Source: Flagellimonas allohymeniacidonis
Lineage (GTDB): Bacteria > Bacteroidota > Bacteroidia > Flavobacteriales > Flavobacteriaceae
Assembly: GCF_004296335.1 (NCBI RefSeq)
Contig: NZ_SGIU01000001.1
Location: 1,031,290 to 1,095,289, forward strand
Length of the DNA: 64,000 bases
Direction of reading: 5' to 3'
A program made the position numbers and the translations under genes. The notes below the pieces were generated by a model. That model was not told the origin of the DNA. It saw only the letters and a program-made list of their open reading frames with translations, and ran no database searches. This document shows positions 8,279 through 18,691 of this stretch, in pieces; positions within the stretch are counted from its first letter, which is position 1, and each line of letters opens with the position of its first letter.

Positions 8279-9048
8279 TCCAATGTTCCTTTAAAAACTT
8301 GTGTGGCAGGGCCTTTTAAATATATTTCTGTGTAACCACTATTGGCCACATCAAAACTAATTTCCAATTCACCACCCGGGGTATTGACCTGAACCTGATT
8401 CGACACGGTTTTACCTGCTCGGTGCATGGCCAAAGCCACGGCAGTCACTCCAGTTCCGCAGGAAAGGGTCTCATTCTCAACCCCGCGTTCGTAAGTTCTT
8501 ACGTTAAATGAATCTGCCCCAGATTGTGAAACAAAATTGATATTGCTCCCAGGTTTTCCGTATAAACCATACCGAAGCTTCGCTCCTTCTGACGGTACGT
8601 CCATATCGTCAAGGGCATCTACCAGTTGTACATGGTGCGGAGATCCCGTATCCAGAAAACTATATTGGGGTTTCACTTTTATCTCTTCAACATCCTGCAT
8701 TTTTAGCTTCACAATATCCCCTCGGATTTGAGCTGTATGAATCCCATCAATGGCAACAAAAGTGGCCTCAGTATCAATGATTCCCAAGTATTTTGCAAAG
8801 GCCACCAAACATCTCCCCCCATTACCACACATGGTACTTTCTCCCCCATCGGAATTATAGTACACCATCTTGAAATCCGTCATTCTGTCATTTTCAAGCA
8901 AGATGAGTCCGTCTGCACCCACGCCAAATCTTCGATCACAGATCTTAGCAATCAATTTGGTATCGTTTTTGGGGAAGATTTCATGGCGATTGTCGACAAG
9001 TACAAAATCGTTTCCCGTTCCTTGGTATTTGAAGAAATCCAATTTCAT
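8272..9048 (-). CDS. dapF: Diaminopimelate epimerase DapF
   Basis: DapF (258 residues) converts LL- to meso-diaminopimelate for lysine and peptidoglycan synthesis. Both catalytic cysteines are visible, in ESTMCGNGGRCLV and in ETLSCGTGVTAVA, and the N-terminal FFKYQGTGNDFVLVDN block is typical. The start is the ATG at 9048; a TTG at 9060 would add four residues but has no support. A -7 box (TATATTTG, 9073-9066) lies 18 bp upstream. It is first in the dapF-GNAT-mltG operon. Confidence 0.97.
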   Translation of the reverse strand: MKLDFFKYQGTGNDFVLVDNRHEIFPKNDTKLIAKICDRRFGVGADGLILLENDRMTDFKMVYYNSDGGESTMCGNGGRCLVAFAKYLGIIDTEATFVAIDGIHTAQIRGDIVKLKMQDVEEIKVKPQYSFLDTGSPHHVQLVDALDDMDVPSEGAKLRYGLYGKPGSNINFVSQSGADSFNVRTYERGVENETLSCGTGVTAVALAMHRAGKTVSNQVQVNTPGGELEISFDVANSGYTEIYLKGPATQVFKGTLEW

Positions 9049-9065
9049 AATCTGATGCAAAAGAA

Positions 9066-9073
9066 CAAATATA
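9066..9073 (-). promoter_or_regulatory. -7 box for dapF operon
   Basis: TATATTTG on the minus strand matches TAnnTTTG and ends 18 bp before the dapF ATG. No clear -33 TTG is seen at the usual distance. Confidence 0.5.
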
Positions 9074-9142
9074 GGGCATTATTTAGGGAAAATTTTGTAG
9101 TTAAAAGGGAGTTAAACCGACTAAGCCAGAAATGATTTCATT

Positions 9143-9150
9143 TAATTTTG
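9143..9150 (+). promoter_or_regulatory. -7 box for the htrA-like gene
   Basis: TAATTTTG matches TAnnTTTG and lies 32 bp before the ATG at 9182. A -33 element is not obvious. Confidence 0.48.
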
Positions 9151-9181
9151 TTGAAGCTTATTGTTAAATAATTATTGAATT

Positions 9182-10573
9182 ATGAAAAGAATAGCAGGAT
9201 TGTTCATTGTATCCCTATTTGCAGGGGCAATTACGCTGGGAGCGTATAAACTGTTTTTTGAAAAAGACACCTACAAATGGGTGAATTCCAACGAAGAAGT
9301 TCCGTTTGTGAGCACAAGCGGATTGACCACTTCCGCCAAAGGGGCAGGAATCAACGAAGTGGATTTCACCATTGCGGCTGAAAAAACCGTTAACTCTGTA
9401 GTTCATGTAAAAAACTTGACCATCAATAAAGGTAACAACAGCATATCTGATTTCTTCTATGGGTACGAGCGCCAGCAGACTCCACAGATAGGAACGGGTT
9501 CTGGAGTTATTATCTCTCCTGATGGTTATATCGTAACTAATAATCATGTCATCGCAAATGCCAGTCAGTTGGAGGTGACCTTAAACAACAAAAAAACCTA
9601 CGAGGCTGAAGTGGTCGGAGCCGATAAAGACTCCGATATTGCACTTTTAAAAATAGATGTAAATCAACCTCTTTCATATTTAGCCTTTGGAGATTCGGAC
9701 AATGCCAAGGTGGGTGAATGGGTTTTGGCGGTCGGAAATCCTTTTAGTCTAACATCAACGGTCACAGCGGGCATCGTTAGCGCAAAAGCCAGGTCCTTGG
9801 GTAGAAACCAGTCCTTTATACAGACCGATGCGGCTGTTAATCCTGGAAATAGCGGCGGTGCTTTGGTCAACACCAACGGTGATCTCATTGGTATCAACAC
9901 CGCTATTACCTCGCAAACAGGTTCCTATGTAGGCTATGCCTTTGCAGTGCCTAGCAATATTGCTAAAAAGGTAATAGAAGATATCATGGAGTTTGGCAAC
10001 GTGCAGCGTGGGCTTTTGGGTATATCCGCGCTAAATGTCAACTCAAAACAAGCCATTGAGATGGGGCTCGACGAGGTTCAAGGCGTATATGTTTCCCAAA
10101 TCACTCAGGATTCAGGAGCTGAAGAAGCCGGACTAGAGGAAGGTGACATTATCAAGCAAATAGATAATATCCGAATCAGTAAGTTTTCAGAGCTTACTGG
10201 ATATCTTTCTTCAAAACGACCTGGTGATGTTGTGGACGTCATTGTGGACCGCGATGGGAGGCAAGTAACCAAACAAGTGCGGCTTAAAAAACAGCAAAGC
10301 CTCATTTTGCCTACAACCGGCTTTTTGGTTCGAAACTTGACCAAAGAGGACCAAAAGACCTTTGGAGTGAAAAGAGGAGTGAAAATTATTGACGTACCAG
10401 AAGGGTATGGTCGATATAATTTGAAAAACAAAGTAATCACCGAAGTTGACGGCAATGAAATCAACAATATTGATGACGCAAAAGAACGCTTTGATGAAAT
10501 TTCAAAGTATGGCCGAACCAGCTTTACCATGGTCAATGAAAAAGGTGAAAAAGAAAGGCTCATTCTTCAATAA
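9182..10573 (+). CDS. Periplasmic serine protease, HtrA/DegP family
   Basis: A 463-residue Do-like protease for envelope protein quality control. It has an N-terminal signal or anchor helix (residues 4-22) and a trypsin-like domain with the triad His in VTNNHVIANA, Asp in DKDSDIALLKID and Ser in NPGNSGGALV. The first PDZ domain (RGLLGISALNVNSKQA onward) and a second, shorter PDZ-like domain at the C-terminus follow. It is transcribed alone between dapF (divergent) and a strong terminator at 10601-10623. DegP and DegQ type cannot be separated from sequence alone. Confidence 0.96.
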   Translation: MKRIAGLFIVSLFAGAITLGAYKLFFEKDTYKWVNSNEEVPFVSTSGLTTSAKGAGINEVDFTIAAEKTVNSVVHVKNLTINKGNNSISDFFYGYERQQTPQIGTGSGVIISPDGYIVTNNHVIANASQLEVTLNNKKTYEAEVVGADKDSDIALLKIDVNQPLSYLAFGDSDNAKVGEWVLAVGNPFSLTSTVTAGIVSAKARSLGRNQSFIQTDAAVNPGNSGGALVNTNGDLIGINTAITSQTGSYVGYAFAVPSNIAKKVIEDIMEFGNVQRGLLGISALNVNSKQAIEMGLDEVQGVYVSQITQDSGAEEAGLEEGDIIKQIDNIRISKFSELTGYLSSKRPGDVVDVIVDRDGRQVTKQVRLKKQQSLILPTTGFLVRNLTKEDQKTFGVKRGVKIIDVPEGYGRYNLKNKVITEVDGNEINNIDDAKERFDEISKYGRTSFTMVNEKGEKERLILQ

Positions 10574-10600
10574 AATTCAAAATAATCAAACTATGAAGAG

Positions 10601-10623
10601 CACCCTCTTAAGGGTGTTTTTTT
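10601..10623 (+). terminator. Rho-independent terminator after the htrA-like gene
   Basis: CACCCT (10601-10606) pairs with AGGGTG (10611-10616) around CTTA and is followed by seven T. Confidence 0.88.
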
Positions 10624-10658
10624 ATGACCAAACCCTTTACGAAAACGTTTGAAATATA

Positions 10659-10666
10659 TATTTTTG
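10659..10666 (+). promoter_or_regulatory. -7 box for gapA
   Basis: TATTTTTG matches TAnnTTTG and lies 35 bp before the ATG at 10702. It falls inside the longer open frame that starts at 10624, which supports the later start. No good -33 element. Confidence 0.5.
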
Positions 10667-10701
10667 CCGAAAATTTAATAAAACTAGAATCCTACCAAAT
10701 A

Positions 10702-12150
10702 ATGAGCGACATCCGTTCCTACGAAAAAGAACTGGCGTTTCAAGCCGATAGACGAAAAGCAACTACCGAATTCATAAAAATAATCAGCGATTTATGGTAC
10801 GACAGGGCCATTGAGGTGGTACTTTTCAAAAATCAGATTATTGATAAGAATGTAAGCGACATCATCAACCTGCATGAATACGCGGGGGAGTTTGTTCAAA
10901 AGCCGATTTCGATTTTTGATTCGGTGGAAATTTTAAGGGCCATCAATGATATTAACCTTCCCCCTGCCAAATTGGACATTGGTAAACTGACCTACGAATA
11001 TCATTCCGAAGAAAACACCAATTTAAATGTGAAGGCCTTTGTATTGGATAAATTGACTGATGCACATGCCTCCAAAGAAATAAAACCCAAAGATGTAGTA
11101 CTCTACGGTTTCGGACGTATCGGACGTTTGGTTGCCAGAGAGTTGATGGCGAAGACCGGTCGTGGAAGTCAATTGCGATTGAGGGCCGTCGTAGTACGGG
11201 GTGATTTGAGTCAAGAGGTTCTCGAGAAAAGAGCAGCCTTATTGAAAACCGATTCGGTACACGGTCAATTTATGGGAACTGTGGATATTGATGAAGAGAA
11301 TGAAGCATTGATTATCAACGGAACCACAGTAAAGTTTATCAGTGCGGACAAGCCCGAAAACATAGACTATTCAAAATATGGTATTTATAATGCCTTGATT
11401 ATCGATAATTCTGGAGCTTTTAGGGATAAGGCTTCTTTGTCAAGGCATTTAGAGGCCAAAGGCGCAAGTAAGGTACTGCTCACTGCCCCTGGTAAGGAGG
11501 TGCCCAACATTGTGCATGGCGTGAATCACGCGGAATTTGACCCGGATAAAATCAAAGTGTATTCTGCCGCCTCGTGTACCACTAACGCCATTACTCCTAT
11601 TTTAAAGGTAATGGAGGATTCCTTGGGTATTAAGAAGGGACATATTGAAACCATTCATGCCTACACCAACGATCAAAACTTGGTGGACAATATGCACAAC
11701 AAGTACCGTAGAGGTAGAGCAGCGGCCCTAAATATGGTCATTACCGAAACGGGTGCCGGTGCAGCAGTTGCAAAGGCCTTGCCCGGTTTAAAGGGAAAAT
11801 TGACCTCCAATGCCATTCGTGTTCCAGTTCCCAACGGTTCACTGGCCATATTGAATCTTGAAGTGAAAACCAAAACATCCAAGGAAAGTGTCAATACCAT
11901 TCTTAAAAAGTATGCCTTGGAAGGTGACTTGGTGGAACAAATCAAATACTCTTTGAGCAACGAATTGGTATCCACCGATATTGTAGGAACCTCGGCTCCC
12001 TCCATATATGACAGCAAGGCTACTTTGGTTTCCGCAGATGGCAAAAGTTTGGTCTTATATATTTGGTACGATAACGAGTTTGGTTACTCTCATCAAGTCA
12101 TTCGTTTGGCTAAATATATTGCCAAGGTAAGACGGTATACCTATTATTAA
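10702..12150 (+). CDS. gapA: Glyceraldehyde-3-phosphate dehydrogenase, long Bacteroidota form
   Basis: A 482-residue GAPDH, against about 335 for the common form. The NAD-binding start (GFGRIGRLVARELM) only begins near residue 136, so there is an N-terminal extension of about 130 residues (YEKELAFQADRRKATTEFIKIISDLWYD...) found in the long GAPDHs of this phylum. The catalytic Cys is residue 292 in SAASCTTNAITP, with the partner His in ETIHAYTNDQNLVDNMH. The start at 10702 is preferred because a -7 box lies at 10659-10666 and residues encoded before it look random. Function: oxidation of glyceraldehyde 3-phosphate in glycolysis or the reverse in gluconeogenesis; cofactor preference is unknown. 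Confidence 0.94.
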   Translation: MSDIRSYEKELAFQADRRKATTEFIKIISDLWYDRAIEVVLFKNQIIDKNVSDIINLHEYAGEFVQKPISIFDSVEILRAINDINLPPAKLDIGKLTYEYHSEENTNLNVKAFVLDKLTDAHASKEIKPKDVVLYGFGRIGRLVARELMAKTGRGSQLRLRAVVVRGDLSQEVLEKRAALLKTDSVHGQFMGTVDIDEENEALIINGTTVKFISADKPENIDYSKYGIYNALIIDNSGAFRDKASLSRHLEAKGASKVLLTAPGKEVPNIVHGVNHAEFDPDKIKVYSAASCTTNAITPILKVMEDSLGIKKGHIETIHAYTNDQNLVDNMHNKYRRGRAAALNMVITETGAGAAVAKALPGLKGKLTSNAIRVPVPNGSLAILNLEVKTKTSKESVNTILKKYALEGDLVEQIKYSLSNELVSTDIVGTSAPSIYDSKATLVSADGKSLVLYIWYDNEFGYSHQVIRLAKYIAKVRRYTYY

Positions 12151-12259
12151 AATGTGTTCTCTGGGTTGGTTCGGGTAAGGTGAAGCAGTTTTTCTTTTGA
12201 TTTTTCGTTTATTGATGTAATTTCGCCCTACCCTCAATCTAAATTAAAGTATTACAACC

Positions 12260-12862
12260 ATGAAGCGTATCGTTTTATTCGTAGCCCTGATCTTTCTTTC
12301 AGCACATTCAACCCTATCCGCACAACAACAGACTTCTACTGAGGAAGACCCAACTTTAGTGGGTCAATTTCAGGTATTGGAGAAAAAGTCCGGTAATTAT
12401 AGAGCCAACGGGATTCGCTACGAAGTTATTCGTTTGGTAGACCTCAATCGAATCAAGCAAAACATTTTTGATTCTATAAATACAGCGAATAGCTCCATTA
12501 AGGACTTGACTGCTACTATTGAAGGGAACAACACTGAAATTACCAGTTTGAACGCCAAACTGCAGGAAACCACAGAAAACCTAAAAAAGGTCACCGATGA
12601 AAAAGATAGCATCTCCTTTTTTGGAGTTTTGGTCGGCAAGGCCACTTATAAAGGAATTTTATGGTCTATTATCGTTGGATTGTTATTGATGTTGTTCCTA
12701 TTTATCTACAAATTCCGGAACAGTAATTTTCTTACCCAACAAGCAAAGACGGCATTGGCTGATTTAGAGCAAGAGTTTGAAGACCATAGAAGACGGGCTT
12801 TGGAGCGCGAACAGAAAATAAGTCGTAGACTACAAGACGAATTAAATAAGAGCAAAAAATAA
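12260..12862 (+). CDS. Exported coiled-coil membrane protein of unknown function
   Basis: I do not recognise a functional domain. The 200-residue protein has a Sec signal peptide (residues 1-21, cut after LSAQ or nearby), a small soluble domain (QFQVLEKKSGNYRANGIRYEVIRLVDL), a coiled coil near residues 75-115, one membrane helix near 133-153 and a charged cytoplasmic coiled tail rich in Glu, Arg and Lys. It lies two genes before trmD. Some flavobacterial homologues carry the label tRNA (guanine-N1)-methyltransferase, as I recall, but nothing in this protein supports that: no SPOUT fold, no SAM motif. It ends at a strong terminator. Confidence 0.75.
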   Translation: MKRIVLFVALIFLSAHSTLSAQQQTSTEEDPTLVGQFQVLEKKSGNYRANGIRYEVIRLVDLNRIKQNIFDSINTANSSIKDLTATIEGNNTEITSLNAKLQETTENLKKVTDEKDSISFFGVLVGKATYKGILWSIIVGLLLMLFLFIYKFRNSNFLTQQAKTALADLEQEFEDHRRRALEREQKISRRLQDELNKSKK

Positions 12863-12870
12863 TAAAGAAT

Positions 12871-12893
12871 GGCTTCCTAGGGAAGCCTTTTTT
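12871..12893 (+). terminator. Rho-independent terminator
   Basis: GGCTTCC (12871-12877) pairs with GGAAGCC (12881-12887) around TAG, followed by six T. Confidence 0.9.
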
Positions 12894-12952
12894 ATTTGCA
12901 TCAAGAACGTAATTGAACTTTGTAGCCAATAAGCACAATGCTGGGAATTGTT

Positions 12953-12960
12953 TAGTTTTG
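12953..12960 (+). promoter_or_regulatory. -7 box placing the start site at the acetyltransferase ATG
   Basis: TAGTTTTG matches TAnnTTTG and ends 4 bp before the ATG at 12965. With the usual spacing, transcription would begin at or next to the A of the start codon, that is, a leaderless mRNA. Confidence 0.45.
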
Positions 12961-12964
12961 GCCC

Positions 12965-13408
12965 ATGCAAATAAAACAGGCCAACATTTCAGATTTGGAG
13001 CTATTGGTACCTTTGTTCGATGCCTACAGACAGTTCTACGAACAAAAAACCGATAAGGATTCAGCAAGGGAATTCTTAAAGGAACGATTTCAAAAAGAAG
13101 AAAACATCGTTTTCATGGCAATGTTGAATAATCAAGCTATTGGATTTACCCAGTTATATGCAACTTTTTCATCCGTAAGCATGAAACCCTTTTATATTTT
13201 GAATGATTTGTATGTCAATTCTGAACATCGTCACATGGGAATCGGAGAGGCGCTGCTTGAGAAAGCCAAAGACCATTGTGCTAAGAAGAACTTTAAAGGT
13301 TTAGCTTTGGAGACCGCCCTCGATAACCCTGCACAAAATTTATACGAAAGGCTGGGATGGAAAAAAGATGAAGCCTATCTCCACTATTTTTGGTCAAATC
13401 CCGAATGA
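12965..13408 (+). CDS. GNAT family N-acetyltransferase
   Basis: A 147-residue GNAT protein. After an N-terminal MQIKQANISDLELLVPLFDAYRQFY, motif A is YVNSEHRHMGIGEALLEKAKDHCAKK (acetyl-CoA loop HRHMGIG) and motif B is GLALETALDNPAQNLYERLGWKKD. The substrate is unknown. It has its own upstream terminator and a -7 box right at the start codon. The trmD gene begins 23 bp later, so the two may be cotranscribed. Confidence 0.88.
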   Translation: MQIKQANISDLELLVPLFDAYRQFYEQKTDKDSAREFLKERFQKEENIVFMAMLNNQAIGFTQLYATFSSVSMKPFYILNDLYVNSEHRHMGIGEALLEKAKDHCAKKNFKGLALETALDNPAQNLYERLGWKKDEAYLHYFWSNPE

Positions 13409-13431
13409 TAAAACATTAAACCGCTGTTCGT

Positions 13432-14106
13432 ATGCGAATCGACATCATAACGGTCCTACCGGAACTCCTAAAAAGCCCATTTGAAGCCTCGATTTTAAAA
13501 AGATCTATCGAAAAGGGTTTGGTTGAGGTCCATTTTCACAACCTTAGGGATTTTACCACCGGAAATTATCGCCAAGTGGATGATTACCAATTTGGTGGAG
13601 GGGCCGGTATGGTTTTGATGATAGAACCCATCGACAAATGTATTGCCCAACTCAAAAGCGAGCGCGAATACGATGAAGTCATTTATATGACCCCTGATGG
13701 CGATACCTTAGACCAGGGAATGGCCAATCAGCTTTCGCTAAAAAAGAATATTATTATTTTATGTGGACACTATAAAGGAGTGGACCAAAGAGTAAGGGAT
13801 ATGTTCATTACCCGAGAGATTTCAATAGGGGATTATGTGCTATCTGGAGGCGAATTGGGCGCTGCCGTCCTATGTGATGCCATTATTCGATTGATTCCAG
13901 GAGTTCTGAACGATGAAACTTCAGCTCTGACCGATACTTTTCAAGACAATCTATTGGCCCCGCCCGTGTATACCCGGCCAGCTTCTTATCAAGGTAGCGA
14001 AGTTCCGCAAATTCTTTTGAGCGGAGATTTTCCGAAAATTGAGAAATGGCGGGAAGAACAAGCCTTTGAAAAAACCAAGACAAAACGACCTGATTTATTA
14101 AAATGA
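13432..14106 (+). CDS. trmD: tRNA (guanine-N1-)-methyltransferase TrmD
   Basis: TrmD (224 residues) methylates N1 of G37 in tRNA to prevent frameshifting. It is a SPOUT-class enzyme: [13 protein letters not shown] at the start, [20 protein letters not shown] in the first half, the SAM-binding knot with [12 protein letters not shown], and [18 protein letters not shown]-terminal helical domain with [18 protein letters not shown] is typical. The order trmD - small membrane protein - rplS resembles the trmD-rplS pairing seen widely in bacteria. Confidence 0.97.
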   Translation: MRIDIITVLPELLKSPFEASILKRSIEKGLVEVHFHNLRDFTTGNYRQVDDYQFGGGAGMVLMIEPIDKCIAQLKSEREYDEVIYMTPDGDTLDQGMANQLSLKKNIIILCGHYKGVDQRVRDMFITREISIGDYVLSGGELGAAVLCDAIIRLIPGVLNDETSALTDTFQDNLLAPPVYTRPASYQGSEVPQILLSGDFPKIEKWREEQAFEKTKTKRPDLLK

Positions 14107-14107
14107 T

Positions 14108-14443
14108 ATGGAAAATCTAGAAGCATTTTATATCCTTGGAGGAGCGATAAATGGAATATTTAAATTGATAATTGCAGCGGCTTGCGTGATTCTGCTCATT
14201 AGGGAAAGAAACCTGGCTACGATATTTATGTGTATTGGAAGTATTTTAACCATATTCTTCTCCTTGGGGAGCGTCCTTTGGACCACGCTTGCAGCAAGTC
14301 GTTCTTCAGAAGCTTTGATCCGTTCAAATGCAATTATGAACCTTGCGGCACAAATACCCGTTATCCTCTTCGCCATAGGCATATTGCTTTTTGCCCTACA
14401 ATACGGTAAAAAGATTGCCCTTCTTAAAAAGCTGACTGAATAG
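14108..14443 (+). CDS. Small membrane protein of unknown function
   Basis: I do not recognise this 111-residue protein. It has three or four hydrophobic segments (near residues 6-27, 35-57 and 75-97) separated by short charged loops, and the C-terminus is basic (YGKKIALLKKLTE). The ATG lies 1 bp after the trmD stop, so it is cotranslated with trmD. The promoter of rplS begins at its very end. Confidence 0.7.
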   Translation: MENLEAFYILGGAINGIFKLIIAAACVILLIRERNLATIFMCIGSILTIFFSLGSVLWTTLAASRSSEALIRSNAIMNLAAQIPVILFAIGILLFALQYGKKIALLKKLTE

Positions 14444-14444
14444 C

Positions 14445-14474
14445 TTGTTGTTTACCAATATTGTGCTATTTTTG
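14445..14474 (+). promoter_or_regulatory. Bacteroidota-type promoter of rplS
   Basis: TTG at 14445-14447, 19 bp, then TATTTTTG at 14467-14474: a complete TTG-N19-TAnnTTTG promoter. The rplS ATG is 67 bp downstream of the box, leaving a leader of about 60 nt. Confidence 0.7.
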
Positions 14475-14541
14475 CAAGCGCAAAATCAACCTCTGACGAG
14501 AGACGTGAAAGTTGATAGTGCAAAACAAGAAAAAAAGACCA

Positions 14542-14892
14542 ATGGAATCTTTAATAAAATTTGTAGAAAGCGAATTTATCCAAAAAAAGGATTTTCCCGA
14601 GTTTTCTTCTGGGGACACCATTACCGTTTATTATGAAATTAAGGAAGGGGAAAAGACACGTACCCAGTACTTCAAGGGAGTAGTGATACAACGAAGAGGT
14701 ACCGGTGCAACAGAAACCTTTACCATTCGCAAAATGTCTGGTACGGTTGGAGTGGAAAGAATTTTTCCAATCAACATGCCTGCACTTCAAAAAATTGAAG
14801 TGAACAAAAAAGGAAAAGTACGCAGATCTAGAATCTTCTATTTCAGAGGGTTAACCGGTAAAAAAGCACGTATTAAAGAGATTAGGGGATAG
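14542..14892 (+). CDS. rplS: 50S ribosomal protein L19
   Basis: L19 (116 residues), at the 30S-50S interface. MESLIKFVESEFIQKKDFPEF is the usual start; the conserved core is FSSGDTITVYYEIKEGEKTRTQYFKGVVIQRRG, then TFTIRKMSGTVGVERIFPINMP and the basic end KAARIKEI-like (TGKKARIKEIRG). The ATG at 14542 is chosen over an upstream GTG at 14512 because it matches L19 N-termini. It has its own promoter and terminator. Confidence 0.97.
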   Translation: MESLIKFVESEFIQKKDFPEFSSGDTITVYYEIKEGEKTRTQYFKGVVIQRRGTGATETFTIRKMSGTVGVERIFPINMPALQKIEVNKKGKVRRSRIFYFRGLTGKKARIKEIRG

Positions 14893-14919
14893 TCTTCCCA
14901 CCTCTTTGCAATATTGAAG

Positions 14920-14945
14920 GCGCCTTTTTAAAGGGCGCTTTTTTT
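14920..14945 (+). terminator. Rho-independent terminator after rplS
   Basis: GCGCC (14920-14924) plus TTT pairs with AAA and GGCGC (14934-14938) with one bulged base, followed by seven T. Confidence 0.86.
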
Positions 14946-15192
14946 ATGAACAATTGTTAATAACAATGGTTTATAGATTGTTGATTTTTAATCAGTTGTA
15001 AAATTTGCATATCTGCATTCTTATTCTAATTTAGTGGAAGAAATAAGAAGGAGATTATATCAAAAACTTGTTTCTTTTAAAGTTGACGTTCTTTAAAATC
15101 GTTGGTTCCCTTTTAAATTGGTAACACTACTGATCTCAAAAGGTATTTCAAATCGAAGTCTGTTTCGGCAGATGGAGAAGAGAAAAACATAG

Positions 15193-15422
15193 GTTTCATG
15201 TGCGGGTAGAAAGCAATTTTTGCTCTGATGAAATCAGGAATCAATGAAACACTCTTCAAGATGTGGTTTAGTTGAAAAATTAAGAACATAGTGTTGAGGA
15301 AACGTCAAAGGGGCAAAGAATGCAATCTTCGGTTTGCAGATTTATGGCAACATAAATCTTGGTTCGTTGACCCTTTTAGAAAGCCATATCGGTGTTTTGC
15401 ATCGATATGGCTTTTGTTTTTT
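15193..15422 (+). ncRNA. Candidate structured non-coding RNA upstream of icd
   Basis: The 624-bp gap between rplS and icd has no convincing ORF but a dense set of possible helices that end at a strong terminator. P1 GTTTCAT 15193-15199 / ATGAAAC 15244-15250 encloses AGCAA/TTGCT (15212-15224) and CTGAT/ATCAG (15225-15237). CACT/AGTG (15250-15253/15290-15293) encloses TTCAA/TTGAA. AAAGGG/CCCTTT (15307-15312/15371-15376) encloses TGCAA/TTGCA and a 9-bp stem with a GCAA tetraloop (AGATTTATG 15338-15346 / CATAAATCT 15351-15359). The 5' end is unknown; the bases from 14946 to 15192 hold only one hairpin (TTTTAAAG 15075-15082 / CTTTAAAA 15091-15098). No match to tRNA, tmRNA, RNase P or SRP RNA cores is seen. 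Confidence 0.5.
15381..15422 (+). terminator. Rho-independent terminator of the candidate RNA
   Basis: An 11-bp perfect stem (AAGCCATATCG 15381-15391 / CGATATGGCTT 15403-15413), 11-base loop, then a T-rich tract to 15422. It lies about 60 bp before the -7 box of icd, so it ends a separate upstream transcript. Confidence 0.88.
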
Positions 15423-15480
15423 CCACTTTTTTCCAAATTCTTTCATTATTTCTTGGGCCTTTATCCGACAAAGGGCATAA

Positions 15481-17739
<2,259 letters not shown>

Positions 17740-17826
17740 TTAAGGGATTAAGAAACTGTTAAACCCATCGGTTTAATGGGATGATTTTCTATTTTAGGCA
17801 ACCTATTCCCAAAATGGGCTAGATTC

Positions 17827-18633
17827 ATGCGCAAGATAGTTGCCCTTTTCACTCTTACGATTCTTTTTGGCTGCGAAGACGTAATTCAAGTTGACTTTCC
17901 GACCTCAGAATCACGATTGGTGATTGATGCTCTTATCGGTTTCAATCAAAGTAATGGAGACCCCATTGTGGTGGGAGAGGTAAGACTTACCTTGACCGCA
18001 CCTTTCTTACGAGAGGGGGTTCCTCCGGCTGACAACGCAACCGTGGAAATCATTGATGAACAAACCGGTCAGTCTTATCCTCTCAACGAAAATGAACCCG
18101 GAGTTTTCAATACCGGTTTCCCAGATTTACAATTCGATAGGAACTATACCTTAATTGTGACCTATCAAGGTGAAACATACACTGCCTCGGAAAGACTGAG
18201 TGCCTCCCCTACTTTGGTAGGTCTGGAACAAGGGGAGGACTTTTTGTTTGATGAGGAAGAAGAAACTGAAGTGTTGGTCACCTTCACGGATATTCCAAAC
18301 GAACGAAATCATTATCTTTTTTCATTTGGCTTTGACAATTTTTTGGTAATTGATGATGAGTTCTTTCAAGACAGTCAACTAACTTTCTCCTATTTTTATG
18401 AAAATGTGGACCCGGGTGACCTATTGACAGTCACTGTTTTTGGAATAGATGAAAGATTCGCCAATTTTATGGAGCAGGCCCTCACACAATCGGGAGAAAA
18501 TGGAGGAGGCCCATTTGCCCTGCCCACTGCGATGGTCAGGGGAAATATTATCAATAACACCAATTCTGATAACTTCCCATTTGGGTATTTCGCAATCAGT
18601 GAGTTCGACGTCGATTTTTTAACAGTGGAATAA
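17827..18633 (+). CDS. DUF4249 family lipoprotein (first of three)
   Basis: A 268-residue outer-membrane-type lipoprotein with signal peptide and lipobox ending at Cys16 (LFGCED). The start CEDVIQVDFPTSESRLVIDALI and the later VLVTFTDIPNERNHYLFSFGFDNFLVIDDEFFQDSQLTFSYFYE region are typical of DUF4249, a Bacteroidota family generally found next to a carboxypeptidase-regulatory TonB-dependent receptor. Here the receptor gene follows after 58 bp. It is the most divergent of the three copies. The function is unknown; a surface partner of the receptor, by analogy with SusD-like or other accessory lipoproteins, is an inference. Confidence 0.85.
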   Translation: MRKIVALFTLTILFGCEDVIQVDFPTSESRLVIDALIGFNQSNGDPIVVGEVRLTLTAPFLREGVPPADNATVEIIDEQTGQSYPLNENEPGVFNTGFPDLQFDRNYTLIVTYQGETYTASERLSASPTLVGLEQGEDFLFDEEEETEVLVTFTDIPNERNHYLFSFGFDNFLVIDDEFFQDSQLTFSYFYENVDPGDLLTVTVFGIDERFANFMEQALTQSGENGGGPFALPTAMVRGNIINNTNSDNFPFGYFAISEFDVDFLTVE

Positions 18634-18691
18634 GAGTATTCCTATTGATTTATACGAAATAAATTCTCTACTTTTAAGTAAAACCAAGCGC

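Noticed and set aside
10624..10701. Upstream extension of gapA to 10624
   Set aside because: The extension covers a TAnnTTTG promoter box and a terminator T tract and encodes nothing family-like.
15225..15251. Hammerhead ribozyme (CTGATGA ... GAAAC)
   Set aside because: CTGATGA is followed by bases that form a simple CTGAT/ATCAG hairpin; the third helix and cleavage site of a hammerhead are not present.
15014..15417. RNase P, tmRNA or SRP RNA identity of the icd-upstream RNA
   Set aside because: No P4 or CRV motif, no tRNA-like ends or tag, no GGAAG-type SRP loop; GAGGAAAC at 15297 is only a partial likeness.
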